Part shown: positions 28,020-35,227 of the stretch, piece after piece
How positions within the stretch are numbered: position 1 is the stretch's first letter
Layout: every line of letters begins with the position of its first letter
NCBI RefSeq assembly: GCF_042650605.1
Contig: NZ_JBHSBN010000004.1
Coordinates: 248,001 to 312,000 of the forward strand
DNA length: 64,000 bases
Direction: 5' to 3'
DNA from: Micromonospora_J zhanjiangensis
Lineage (GTDB): Bacteria; Actinomycetota; Actinomycetes; Mycobacteriales; Micromonosporaceae
Program-made: the position numbers and the translations under genes
Notes under the pieces: model-generated
Told to the model about the DNA's origin: nothing
Database searches by the model: none
What the model saw: only the letters and a program-made list of their open reading frames with translations

Positions 28020-29036
28020 GTGGGGGCGTTCGAGGGGGTCGTCCGGTCCGGGCTGTTCCGGATCGGGGGCGGTGACGCGGAGACGGCGCACGAGTGGACG
28101 TTGCGGCGGCTGGCCGGGGTGTCGCGCTCGTCGCTCGCGCTCGCGGCCCTGCGGCGACGGTACGCGGTGGCGGCGCCGCGACGGGTGTTCGGGGTGGACT
28201 TCCCCAACCCGGTGGGGCTGGCCGCCGGGATGGACAAGAACGGGGTGGCGCTGCCCGCCTGGCCGGCGCTGGGCTTCGGCTTCGTCGAGGTGGGCACCGT
28301 CACCGCGCACCCGCAGCCGGGTAACCCCCGGCCCCGGTTGTTCCGGCTGCCGGCGAGCCAAGCCGTGATCAACCGGATGGGTTTCAACAACGCCGGCGCC
28401 GAGGCGCTCGCCGCCCGGCTGGCCGCCGCCCGCCGTCCGCTCGGCGTACCGCTGGGCATCTCGCTCGGCAAGTCGAAGGTCACCGAACTGGCCGACGCGG
28501 TGGACGACTACCTCGCCTCCTACCGGGCGCTGCACCCGTACGGCGACTACTTCGCGGTGAACGTCTCCTCGCCCAACACGCCGGGGCTGCGTACCCTGCA
28601 GGACCGGGAGCACCTGACCGCGCTGCTCGACACGCTGGTCGGCGAACGGCCGATCCTGGTGAAGATCGCCCCGGACCTGACCGACCAGGCCGTCGCCGAG
28701 CTGCTGGAGGTCTGCCTGGACCGGGGCGCCGCCGGAGTGATCGCCACCAACACCACCCTCGGCCGGTCCGGGCTGTCCACCTCGGACGGCGCCCGGGCGG
28801 CCGAGGCCGGCGGCCTGTCCGGCCGGCCGCTGACCGCCCGGGCCCGCGAGGTGGTCGCGTTCGTCCACCGGGAGACCGGCGGGCGACTGCCGGTGATCGG
28901 GGTGGGCGGCATTCTCGACCCGGCCGACGCGGACGCGCTGTTCGACGCCGGCGCGAGCCTGGTCCAGCTCTACACCGGGTTCGTCTACCGGGGGCCGGGT
29001 CTGGTCCGCGCGATCGCCCGGCGGGCGGCCCGGTGA
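28020..29036 (+). CDS. pyrD: dihydroorotate dehydrogenase (quinone), class 2
   Basis: Oxidises dihydroorotate to orotate with FMN, passing electrons to quinone at the membrane. 338 residues. Class 2 marks: N-terminal helical extension (FRIGGGDAETAHEWTLRRLAG), GVDFPNPVGLAAGMDKNG, MGFNNAG, NVSSPNTPGLR with the catalytic Ser, and GVGGI. GTG at 28020 with GGGGAG 6 nt upstream; an earlier in-frame ATG (27912) would add a non-conserved tail overlapping the small ORF. Overlaps bioA by 4 bp (GTGA). Confidence 0.95.
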   Translation: MGAFEGVVRSGLFRIGGGDAETAHEWTLRRLAGVSRSSLALAALRRRYAVAAPRRVFGVDFPNPVGLAAGMDKNGVALPAWPALGFGFVEVGTVTAHPQPGNPRPRLFRLPASQAVINRMGFNNAGAEALAARLAAARRPLGVPLGISLGKSKVTELADAVDDYLASYRALHPYGDYFAVNVSSPNTPGLRTLQDREHLTALLDTLVGERPILVKIAPDLTDQAVAELLEVCLDRGAAGVIATNTTLGRSGLSTSDGARAAEAGGLSGRPLTARAREVVAFVHRETGGRLPVIGVGGILDPADADALFDAGASLVQLYTGFVYRGPGLVRAIARRAAR

Positions 29037-30307
29037 CGCCCGAGGAGGTCCTCGCCGCCGACCGGGCGCACGTCTGGCACCCGTACGCCCCGCTGCCGCC
29101 GGCCACGCCGCCGTACCTGGTGGAGTCCGCCGCCGGGGTACGACTGCGGCTGGCCGACGGCCGGGAGCTGGTGGACGGCATGTCGTCGTGGTGGGCGGCG
29201 ATCCACGGCTACCGACATCCGGTGCTGGACGCGGCGGTCACCGACCAGCTCGGTCGGATGAGTCACGTCATGTTCGGCGGGCTCACCAACGAGCCGGCCA
29301 CCCGCCTCGCCCGTGACCTGGTCGAGCTCGCCCCGGACGGGCTGGAACACGTCTTCCTGTGCGACTCCGGCTCGGTCAGCGTCGAGGTCGCGGTCAAGAT
29401 GTGCCTGCAGTACCAACGCGGCCGGGGCCGCCCGCAGCGGCACCGGCTGGCCACCTGGCGGGGCGGCTACCACGGGGACACCTTCCATCCGATGAGCGTC
29501 TGCGACCCGGTCGGCGGGATGCACCACCTGTGGACGGACGTGCTGCCCCGGCAGGTTTTCACCGCCGAACCGCCGGCCGGCTTCGACGCGCCGGTCGACC
29601 CGGCGTACGAGGCGGAGCTGACCGACGCGGTGCGCCGGCACGCCGGCGAACTGGCCGCCGTGATCGTCGAGCCGGTGGTCCAGGGCGCCGGTGGCATGCG
29701 CTTCCACAACCCGCACTACCTGCGGGTGCTGCGCGAGGTCACCCGGGAGTGCGGGGTGCTGCTCGTCTTCGACGAGATCGCCACCGGGTTCGGCCGGACC
29801 GGGACGCTGTTCGCCGCCGAACACGCCGGCGTCACGCCGGACGTGATGTGCGTCGGCAAGGCGCTCACCGGCGGCTACCTGTCGCTCGCGGCGACCCTGT
29901 GCACGCCCGAGGTGACCCGGGGCATCTCCGCCACGGGGGTGCTGGCGCACGGCCCCACCTTCATGGGCAACCCGCTGGCCTGTGCGGTTGCCAACGCCTC
30001 CATCGGGTTGCTGCGGGCCGGGAACTGGGCGGCCGAGGTGTCCCGGGTGGCGACCGGCCTGCGCGCCGGCCTGGCCCCGCTGCGGGGCGCACCCGGGGTC
30101 GCCGACGTCCGGGTGCTCGGCGCCATCGGCGTGGTGCAGCTCGACCACGAGGTGGACCTGCCGACCGCCACGGCCGCCGCCGTCGAGCACGGCGTGTGGC
30201 TGCGGCCGTTCCGGGACCTGGTCTACACGATGCCGCCGTACCTGACGGCCGACGACGACGTGACGCGGATAACCACCGCCGTCGCGGCTGCCGTCGCGGC
30301 CGGCTGA
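29033..30307 (+). CDS. bioA: adenosylmethionine--8-amino-7-oxononanoate aminotransferase
   Basis: PLP enzyme of biotin synthesis: KAPA to DAPA with SAM as amino donor. 424 residues, fold type I class III aminotransferase. Marks: VWHPYAPLP near the N-terminus, VDGMSSWWAAIHGYRHP (BioA-specific), HVMFGGLTNEPA, FDEIATGFGRTG and PLP Lys K276 in CVGKALTGGY. The start overlaps the pyrD stop, so this biotin gene is translationally coupled to a pyrimidine gene. No other bio gene is in the window. Confidence 0.93.
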   Translation: MTPEEVLAADRAHVWHPYAPLPPATPPYLVESAAGVRLRLADGRELVDGMSSWWAAIHGYRHPVLDAAVTDQLGRMSHVMFGGLTNEPATRLARDLVELAPDGLEHVFLCDSGSVSVEVAVKMCLQYQRGRGRPQRHRLATWRGGYHGDTFHPMSVCDPVGGMHHLWTDVLPRQVFTAEPPAGFDAPVDPAYEAELTDAVRRHAGELAAVIVEPVVQGAGGMRFHNPHYLRVLREVTRECGVLLVFDEIATGFGRTGTLFAAEHAGVTPDVMCVGKALTGGYLSLAATLCTPEVTRGISATGVLAHGPTFMGNPLACAVANASIGLLRAGNWAAEVSRVATGLRAGLAPLRGAPGVADVRVLGAIGVVQLDHEVDLPTATAAAVEHGVWLRPFRDLVYTMPPYLTADDDVTRITTAVAAAVAAG

Positions 30308-30360
30308 GCCGCGGGCGCGGCGGCCGGCGGCCCGGGACCGGCCCGGGGGACAGGAGCTGA

Positions 30361-30384
30361 AGGTCGCGGGCCGGCCCGCGACCT
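30361..30384. promoter_or_regulatory. perfect 24-bp palindrome upstream of pyrF
   Basis: AGGTCGCGGGCC followed immediately by its exact reverse complement GGCCCGCGACCT. It ends 19 bp before the preferred pyrF ATG and lies in the 97-bp gap after bioA. It could be an operator or, as RNA, a loop-poor hairpin just ahead of the ribosome binding site. Confidence 0.7.
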
Positions 30385-30403
30385 CGGAGAGATGGAGACG
30401 CCC

Positions 30404-31243
30404 ATGGAGAGCTTCGGGACCCGGCTGCACCGCGCGACGGCGCGGCGCGGGCCGCTCTGTGTCGGGATCGACCCGCATCCCGGCCTGCTGGCCCGGTGGG
30501 GGCTGCCGGACGACGTGACCGGCCTGACCCGGTTCTGCGACACCGTGGTCGAGGCGCTCGGTGACCGAGTTGCGGTGGTCAAGCCCCAGTCCGCCTTTTT
30601 CGAGCGTTTCGGCGCCCACGGTGTGGGCGTGCTTGAGTCAACTATCCGACAGTTACATTCCGCTGGAGCGCTTGTCTTGCTTGACGTGAAGCGTGGCGAC
30701 ATTGGTTCGACGGTGGCCGCGTACGCCTCCGCGTACCTCGACCCATCCAGCCCGATGTATGTCGACGCGATCACCGCGAGTCCCTTCCTCGGTGTCGGAT
30801 CGCTCGCGCCGATGTTCGAGACGGCGGCGACGCACGGCGGCGGCGTCTTCGTCCTGGCGCTCACCTCCAACCCCGAGGGATCGAGCGTCCAGCACGCGCG
30901 CGGCGCGGACGGCCGCACGGTCGCACAGACCGTGATCGACGAGATTGCGCAGCTCAACGCGGGTGCGCAACCGCTCGGCAGCTTCGGTCTGGTGGTCGGC
31001 GCGACGGTCGGGGAGACCGGCCACGACCTGTCCCGGGTGGGTGGTCCGCTGCTCGCCCCGGGGCTCGGCGCGCAGGGTGGCAGCGCCGCCGATCTCCGCG
31101 CCGTCTTCGGCGGAGCGCTCGCCGCGGTGCTGCCGTCGTACTCCCGCGAGGTGCTCGGCGCGGGCCCCACCGCGTCCGGTCTACGGGACGCCGCCGACCG
31201 CGTACTGGCCGACTGCCGGGCCGCGCTCGCCGCCACCGACTGA
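30404..31243 (+). CDS. pyrF: orotidine 5'-phosphate decarboxylase (type 2)
   Basis: Last step to UMP. 279 residues. Signature LLDVKRGDIGST (catalytic Lys/Asp), CVGIDPHPG at the N-terminus, FVLALTSNPEG and APGLGAQGG. The ATG at 30404 has GGAG with 6-nt spacing; the in-frame ATG at 30392 has only 1 nt between it and GGAGA. Residues ~60-110 use codons unlike the rest of the operon, with CTT, TCA, ACT, CGA, CAT and GCT, and one TTA at 30653-30655. TTA is read only by the bldA-type tRNA in related actinomycetes. Confidence 0.95.
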   Translation: MESFGTRLHRATARRGPLCVGIDPHPGLLARWGLPDDVTGLTRFCDTVVEALGDRVAVVKPQSAFFERFGAHGVGVLESTIRQLHSAGALVLLDVKRGDIGSTVAAYASAYLDPSSPMYVDAITASPFLGVGSLAPMFETAATHGGGVFVLALTSNPEGSSVQHARGADGRTVAQTVIDEIAQLNAGAQPLGSFGLVVGATVGETGHDLSRVGGPLLAPGLGAQGGSAADLRAVFGGALAAVLPSYSREVLGAGPTASGLRDAADRVLADCRAALAATD

Positions 31244-31260
31244 GTGACCGCTCGGTCACT
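31243..31260. terminator. hairpin after pyrF
   Basis: Stem AGTGACCG/CGGTCACT (8 bp with a 2-nt centre, or 7 bp with a 4-nt loop) starting at the last base of the pyrF stop and followed by TTTCCC. Probably ends the pyr transcript; a protein-binding dyad is the alternative. Confidence 0.5.
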
Positions 31261-31285
31261 TTCCCGTGATCATCGCGTGCCCACG

Positions 31286-31314
31286 TTGCCGAAAGCTCCG
31301 TAGAACGCTAGTTT
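31286..31314 (+). promoter_or_regulatory. promoter of mihF
   Basis: -35 TTGCCG (31286-31291), 17-bp spacer, -10 TAGTTT (31309-31314), placing the start near 31321, about 97 nt ahead of the mihF GTG. The region is less GC-rich than its surroundings. The leader also has a possible GCGGCGG/CCGCCGC stem. Confidence 0.5.
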
Positions 31315-31417
31315 TCCCGGCGCTGGGAACCAAATACCCCTTGGTTCACAGCCACACCAAGTTTCACAGCTGCGGCGGCGCGTCCCGCCCGCCGCAATAG
31401 GGACCTGAGGAGAACTG

Positions 31418-31735
31418 GTGCCGCTCCCGTCACTGAGCCCCGAGCAGCGCACGGCCGCGCTGCTGAAGGCCGCGGAGATCCGCAAAGCCCGCGCTGAGCT
31501 GAAGGAGCAGCTCAAGCAGGGTAAGACCACCCTCGCCGCCGTCCTGGACCGGGCGGAATCGGACGACGTCGTCGGCAAGCTGAAGGTCTCGGCCGTGCTG
31601 CAGGCGATGCCGGGTATCGGCAAGATCCGGGCGACTCAGATCATGGAGAAGCTCAAGATCGCTGACAGCCGTCGCCTTCGTGGCCTCGGCGAGCAGCAGC
31701 GCAAGGCACTGCTTGGGGAGTTCGCTGCGAACTGA
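31418..31735 (+). CDS. mihF: actinobacterial integration host factor (mIHF/sIHF)
   Basis: Nucleoid-associated DNA-binding protein, essential in mycobacteria. 105 residues, all helical. Features: LSPEQRTAALLKAAEIRKARAELKEQLK (long N-terminal helix), then the H2TH-like DNA-binding part VLQAMPGIGKIRATQIMEKLKIADSRRLRGLGEQQR. GTG start with GAGGAG 7 nt upstream. Own promoter in the gap after pyrF; gmk follows, as is conserved in actinobacteria. Confidence 0.96.
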   Translation: MPLPSLSPEQRTAALLKAAEIRKARAELKEQLKQGKTTLAAVLDRAESDDVVGKLKVSAVLQAMPGIGKIRATQIMEKLKIADSRRLRGLGEQQRKALLGEFAAN

Positions 31736-31761
31736 TTCGCAGCACCGTGTAGAAACAAGCA

Positions 31762-32370
31762 GTGAGCATGGATGACGGGGCGCGCCCGGCAGCTCGGCTG
31801 ACCGTCCTGTCCGGCCCTTCCGGGGTCGGCAAGGACAGCGTGATCGAGTTGATCCGGGCGCGCTCACCCTGGGTCTGGCTGTCGGTCTCGGTGACCACCC
31901 GCAAGATGCGGGACTACGAGGTCGACGGCGTCCACTACTTCTTCGTCGACCGCCCCGAGTTCGAGCGGATGATCGCCGCCGGCCAGTTGCTGGAGTGGGC
32001 CGAGTTCGCGGGCAACCTCTACGGCACGCCGCGCGGGCCGGTGGAGGCCCACCTGCGGCGCGGGCAACCGGTGCTCCTGAAGATCGATCTTCAGGGCGCC
32101 CGGCAGGTACGCGGCGCGATGCCGGAAGCTCAACTGGTGTTCCTCGCGCCACCGAGCGTCGAGGAGCTCAAGCGCCGCCTGATCGGTCGCGGCACCGACG
32201 ACGAGGAGACCATCCGTCGTCGGCTGGTGCACGCCGACGAGGAGTTGGCGGCCGAGCAGGAATTCGACATCACTGTCGTCAACGACTACGTCGAGCGCGC
32301 CGCCGATGAACTGGTAGGCTTGCTCGGTTATTCCTTTCTGACTCCAGCCCAACCGCGTGCCAGCGGTTGA
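31762..32370 (+). CDS. gmk: guanylate kinase
   Basis: Phosphorylates GMP to GDP. 202 residues. P-loop GPSGVGKDS (residues 18-26, Asp in place of the usual Ser/Thr after Lys), GMP-binding VSVTTRKMRDYEVDGVHYFFV and the lid with LIGRGTDDEETIRRRL. GTG at 31762; an ATG two codons later is equally possible and neither has a clear ribosome binding site. Part of the mihF-gmk-rpoZ-coaBC-metK block. Confidence 0.95.
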   Translation: MSMDDGARPAARLTVLSGPSGVGKDSVIELIRARSPWVWLSVSVTTRKMRDYEVDGVHYFFVDRPEFERMIAAGQLLEWAEFAGNLYGTPRGPVEAHLRRGQPVLLKIDLQGARQVRGAMPEAQLVFLAPPSVEELKRRLIGRGTDDEETIRRRLVHADEELAAEQEFDITVVNDYVERAADELVGLLGYSFLTPAQPRASG

Positions 32371-32392
32371 GAGACGCAGAGGTTTTCTTCTC

Positions 32393-32656
32393 GTGGGATC
32401 CATCGCCAACCCCGAAGGCATCACCAACCCGCCGATCGACGAGCTGCTGGAAAAGACCACGTCGAAGTACGCGCTGGTGATCTTCGCCGCCAAGCGCGCC
32501 CGGCAGGTCAACGCCTACTACAGCCAGCTCGGTGAGGGCCTCCTGGAATACGTCGGACCGCTGGTGGAGACCACGCCGCAGGAGAAGCCGCTCTCGATCG
32601 CCATGCGGGAGATCAACGCCGGCCTGCTCACCGCCGAGCCGACCGACCAGCCGTAA
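32393..32656 (+). CDS. rpoZ: DNA-directed RNA polymerase omega subunit
   Basis: Assists folding of the beta' subunit. 87 residues: GITNPPIDELLEKTTSKYALVIFAAKRARQVNAYY is the conserved core, and the tail PQEKPLSIAMREINAGLL is typical of actinobacteria. The start chosen is GTG at 32393 (VGSIANPEG), since the in-frame frame opening at 32357 overlaps the gmk stop region without a ribosome binding site. Confidence 0.95.
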   Translation: MGSIANPEGITNPPIDELLEKTTSKYALVIFAAKRARQVNAYYSQLGEGLLEYVGPLVETTPQEKPLSIAMREINAGLLTAEPTDQP

Positions 32657-32667
32657 GCCCTCCCCGC

Positions 32668-33885
32668 GTGCCGATCGTCAGCAAGCGGGTCATCCTGGGG
32701 GTGGGCGGCGGCATCGCCGCCTACAAGGCCTGTGAACTGCTCCGGCTGTTCACCGAGTCGGGTCACTCCGTGCGGGTGGTGCCGACCGCCGCCGCGCTCC
32801 GCTTCGTGGGCGCGCCCACCTGGGCCGCGCTCTCCGGGCAACCCGTCGCCGACGAGGTCTGGGCGGATGTGCAGGAGGTGCCGCACGTCCGCCTCGGCCA
32901 GCAGGCCGACCTCGTCGTGGTCGCGCCGGCGACCGCCGACCTGCTCGCCCGGGCGGCCCACGGCCTCGCCGACGACCTGCTCACCAACGCCCTGCTGACG
33001 GCCCGCTGCCCGGTCGTGCTGGCCCCGGCGATGCACACCGAGATGTGGGAGCACCCGGCCACCGTCGACAACGTCGCCACCCTGCGCCGCCGCGGCGTCC
33101 TCGTCATCGAGCCGGCCAGCGGGCGACTGACCGGCGCGGACACCGGCAAGGGGCGGCTGCCCGACCCGGCCGAGATCTTCGCCATCGCCCGCCGGGTGCT
33201 GGCCCGGGGCGGGCCGGTGACGCCGGACCTGGCCGGCCGGCACGTGGTGGTCACCGCCGGCGGCACCCGGGAGCCGCTGGACCCGGTCCGGTTCCTCGGC
33301 AACCGCTCGTCCGGCAAACAGGGGTACGCCTTCGCCCGTACCGCGGCGGCCCGCGGTGCCCGGGTGACCCTGATCGCCGCCAACGTGTCGCTGGCCGATC
33401 CGGCGGGGGTGGACCTGGTCCGGGTCGGCACCACGGAGGAGTTGCGGACGGCGACGCTGGCGGCGGCGGAATCGGCCGACGCGGTGGTGATGGCGGCGGC
33501 GCCCGCCGACTTCCGCCCGGCGACCTACGCTCCGCACAAGATCAAGAAATCCGAGCGGGAGCCGGCGCCGACCATCGAGCTGGTCACCAACCCGGACATC
33601 GCCGCCGAACTGGGCGAACGGCGCCGACCCGGTCAACTGCTGGTCGCCTTCGCCGCCGAGACCGGCGACGCGGTGGCCAACGGCCGGGCCAAGCTCGCCC
33701 GGAAGAAGGCCGACCTGATCGTGATCAACGAGGTCGGCCCGGACAAGACCTTCGGCGCGGACGCCAACGCGGCCACCGTGCTCGGCGCCGACGGCTCGGT
33801 GACGGTCCTGGCCGAGCAGCCCAAGGAGGACCTCGCCGACGCGGTCTGGGACCTGGTGGCGATCCGCTTGATGGACATTTCCTGA
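32668..33885 (+). CDS. coaBC: bifunctional phosphopantothenoylcysteine decarboxylase / phosphopantothenate--cysteine ligase
   Basis: Two steps of coenzyme A synthesis. 405 residues. N-terminal flavoprotein CoaC half (ILGVGGGIAAYKACELLRLF, PATADLLARAAHGLADDLL, APAMHTEMWEHPA) and C-terminal CoaB half (VVTAGGTREPLDPVRFLGNRSSGKQG, AAPADF, NPDIAAELG, LIVINEVG). Starts 12 bp after rpoZ. Confidence 0.97.
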   Translation: MPIVSKRVILGVGGGIAAYKACELLRLFTESGHSVRVVPTAAALRFVGAPTWAALSGQPVADEVWADVQEVPHVRLGQQADLVVVAPATADLLARAAHGLADDLLTNALLTARCPVVLAPAMHTEMWEHPATVDNVATLRRRGVLVIEPASGRLTGADTGKGRLPDPAEIFAIARRVLARGGPVTPDLAGRHVVVTAGGTREPLDPVRFLGNRSSGKQGYAFARTAAARGARVTLIAANVSLADPAGVDLVRVGTTEELRTATLAAAESADAVVMAAAPADFRPATYAPHKIKKSEREPAPTIELVTNPDIAAELGERRRPGQLLVAFAAETGDAVANGRAKLARKKADLIVINEVGPDKTFGADANAATVLGADGSVTVLAEQPKEDLADAVWDLVAIRLMDIS

Positions 33886-33921
33886 CTGCCGGGCCCCCGG
33901 TGGCCTACGGTCGAATCACCC

Positions 33922-33941
33922 GGCAGCAGTATTAAGCTGCC
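33922..33941. promoter_or_regulatory. inverted repeat over the probable metK -10 box
   Basis: GGCAGC, eight bases, GCTGCC. The spacer contains TATTAA (33930-33935), the best -10 candidate ahead of metK (start 33975). A dyad centred on a -10 box is a common repressor-site layout; no S-adenosylmethionine riboswitch was recognised in this 89-bp gap. Confidence 0.4.
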
Positions 33942-33974
33942 TGCAATTACCTTTTCGAGACGCTGAGGAGCACC

Positions 33975-35168
33975 GTGGCACGCCGCCTTTTCACTTCCGA
34001 GTCGGTCACGGAAGGCCACCCGGACAAGATCGCCGACCAGATCAGCGACGGGATTCTCGACGCGCTGCTGTCGGAGGATCCGCGCAGCCGGGTCGCGGTC
34101 GAGACGTTGATCACTACCGGTCAGGTGCACGTGGCCGGTGAGGTGACGACCAACGCGTACGCGGACATCCCGACCATCGTCCGGGAGACGATCCTGGGAA
34201 TTGGGTACGACTCGTCGAAGAAGGGCTTCGACGGCGCCTCCTGCGGGGTCAGCGTGTCGATCGGATCGCAGTCGGCGGACATCGCGCAGGGCGTGGACAG
34301 CGCCCTGGAGCTGCGCAGCGGCTCGTCGGAGAGCGCCCTGGACGCGCAGGGCGCGGGTGACCAGGGGATGATGTTCGGCTTCGCCTGCTCGGAGACGCCG
34401 GAGTTGATGCCGTTGCCGATCGCGTTGGCACATCGGTTGTCGGCCCGGTTGTCGGCGGTGCGCAAGGACGGTTCGGTTCCGTATCTGCGGCCGGACGGTA
34501 AGACGCAGGTCACCATCGAATACGACGGTTTGCGGCCGGTGCGGTTGGACACGGTGGTGGTGTCGAGTCAGCATGCGGCGGACATTTCGTTGGAGTCGTT
34601 GCTCACTCCGGATGTGCGGGAGCATGTGATCGCTCCGGAGGTGGAGGGGCTGGGCCTGGACACCGAGGGCTACCGGTTGTTGGTGAATCCGACGGGTCGG
34701 TTCGAGATCGGTGGTCCGATGGGGGACGCGGGTCTGACGGGTCGGAAGATCATTGTGGATACCTATGGCGGGTACGCCCGGCATGGTGGTGGGGCGTTCT
34801 CGGGTAAGGATCCGTCGAAGGTGGACCGGTCGGCGGCGTACGCGATGCGGTGGGTGGCGAAGAACGTGGTGGCGGCGGGTCTGGCGGAGCGGTGCGAGAC
34901 GCAGGTCGCCTACGCGATCGGTAAGGCGCACCCGGTCAGCCTGTTCGTGGAGACGTTCGGCACGGAGAACGTGCCGGTGGATCGGATCGAGAAGGCGATC
35001 GGTGAGGTGTTCGACCTGCGGCCGGCGGCGATCATCCGGGATCTGGATCTGTTGCGGCCGATCTATCGGCAGACCGCGGCGTACGGGCATTTCGGCCGGG
35101 AGTTGCCGGACCTGACCTGGGAGAACACCGACCGCGCCGCCGACCTCAAGTCGGCAGCGGGAGCCTGA
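33975..35168 (+). CDS. metK: S-adenosylmethionine synthase
   Basis: Makes SAM from methionine and ATP. 397 residues. Signatures: ESVTEGHPDKIADQISD (ATP-binding), DSSKKGFDG, GAGDQGMMFGFA and GGGAFSGKDPSKVDRSAAY. GTG start with GAGGAG 7 nt upstream. From about 34170 to 35110 the codon choice changes from the NNC/CTG habit of neighbours to TTG, GGT, GTG and CGG with many T-ending codons; such a shift can mark high expression or recombination. It is followed directly by a 15-bp-stem hairpin. Confidence 0.98.
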   Translation: MARRLFTSESVTEGHPDKIADQISDGILDALLSEDPRSRVAVETLITTGQVHVAGEVTTNAYADIPTIVRETILGIGYDSSKKGFDGASCGVSVSIGSQSADIAQGVDSALELRSGSSESALDAQGAGDQGMMFGFACSETPELMPLPIALAHRLSARLSAVRKDGSVPYLRPDGKTQVTIEYDGLRPVRLDTVVVSSQHAADISLESLLTPDVREHVIAPEVEGLGLDTEGYRLLVNPTGRFEIGGPMGDAGLTGRKIIVDTYGGYARHGGGAFSGKDPSKVDRSAAYAMRWVAKNVVAAGLAERCETQVAYAIGKAHPVSLFVETFGTENVPVDRIEKAIGEVFDLRPAAIIRDLDLLRPIYRQTAAYGHFGRELPDLTWENTDRAADLKSAAGA

Positions 35169-35182
35169 CCAGCGGCAAGCGC

Positions 35183-35218
35183 AGCGACCGGCAGCCCGCA
35201 CCAGGGCTGCCGGTCGCT
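35183..35218 (+). terminator. strong hairpin after metK, at the start of priA
   Basis: Perfect 15-bp stem (AGCGACCGGCAGCCC / GGGCTGCCGGTCGCT) with a 6-nt loop, 14 bp past the metK stop. It would end the metK transcript. Its 3' arm also encodes the LPVA residues expected at the N-terminus of PriA, so it may lie inside the priA coding region. Confidence 0.65.
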
Positions 35219-35227
35219 CGCGTCTGC

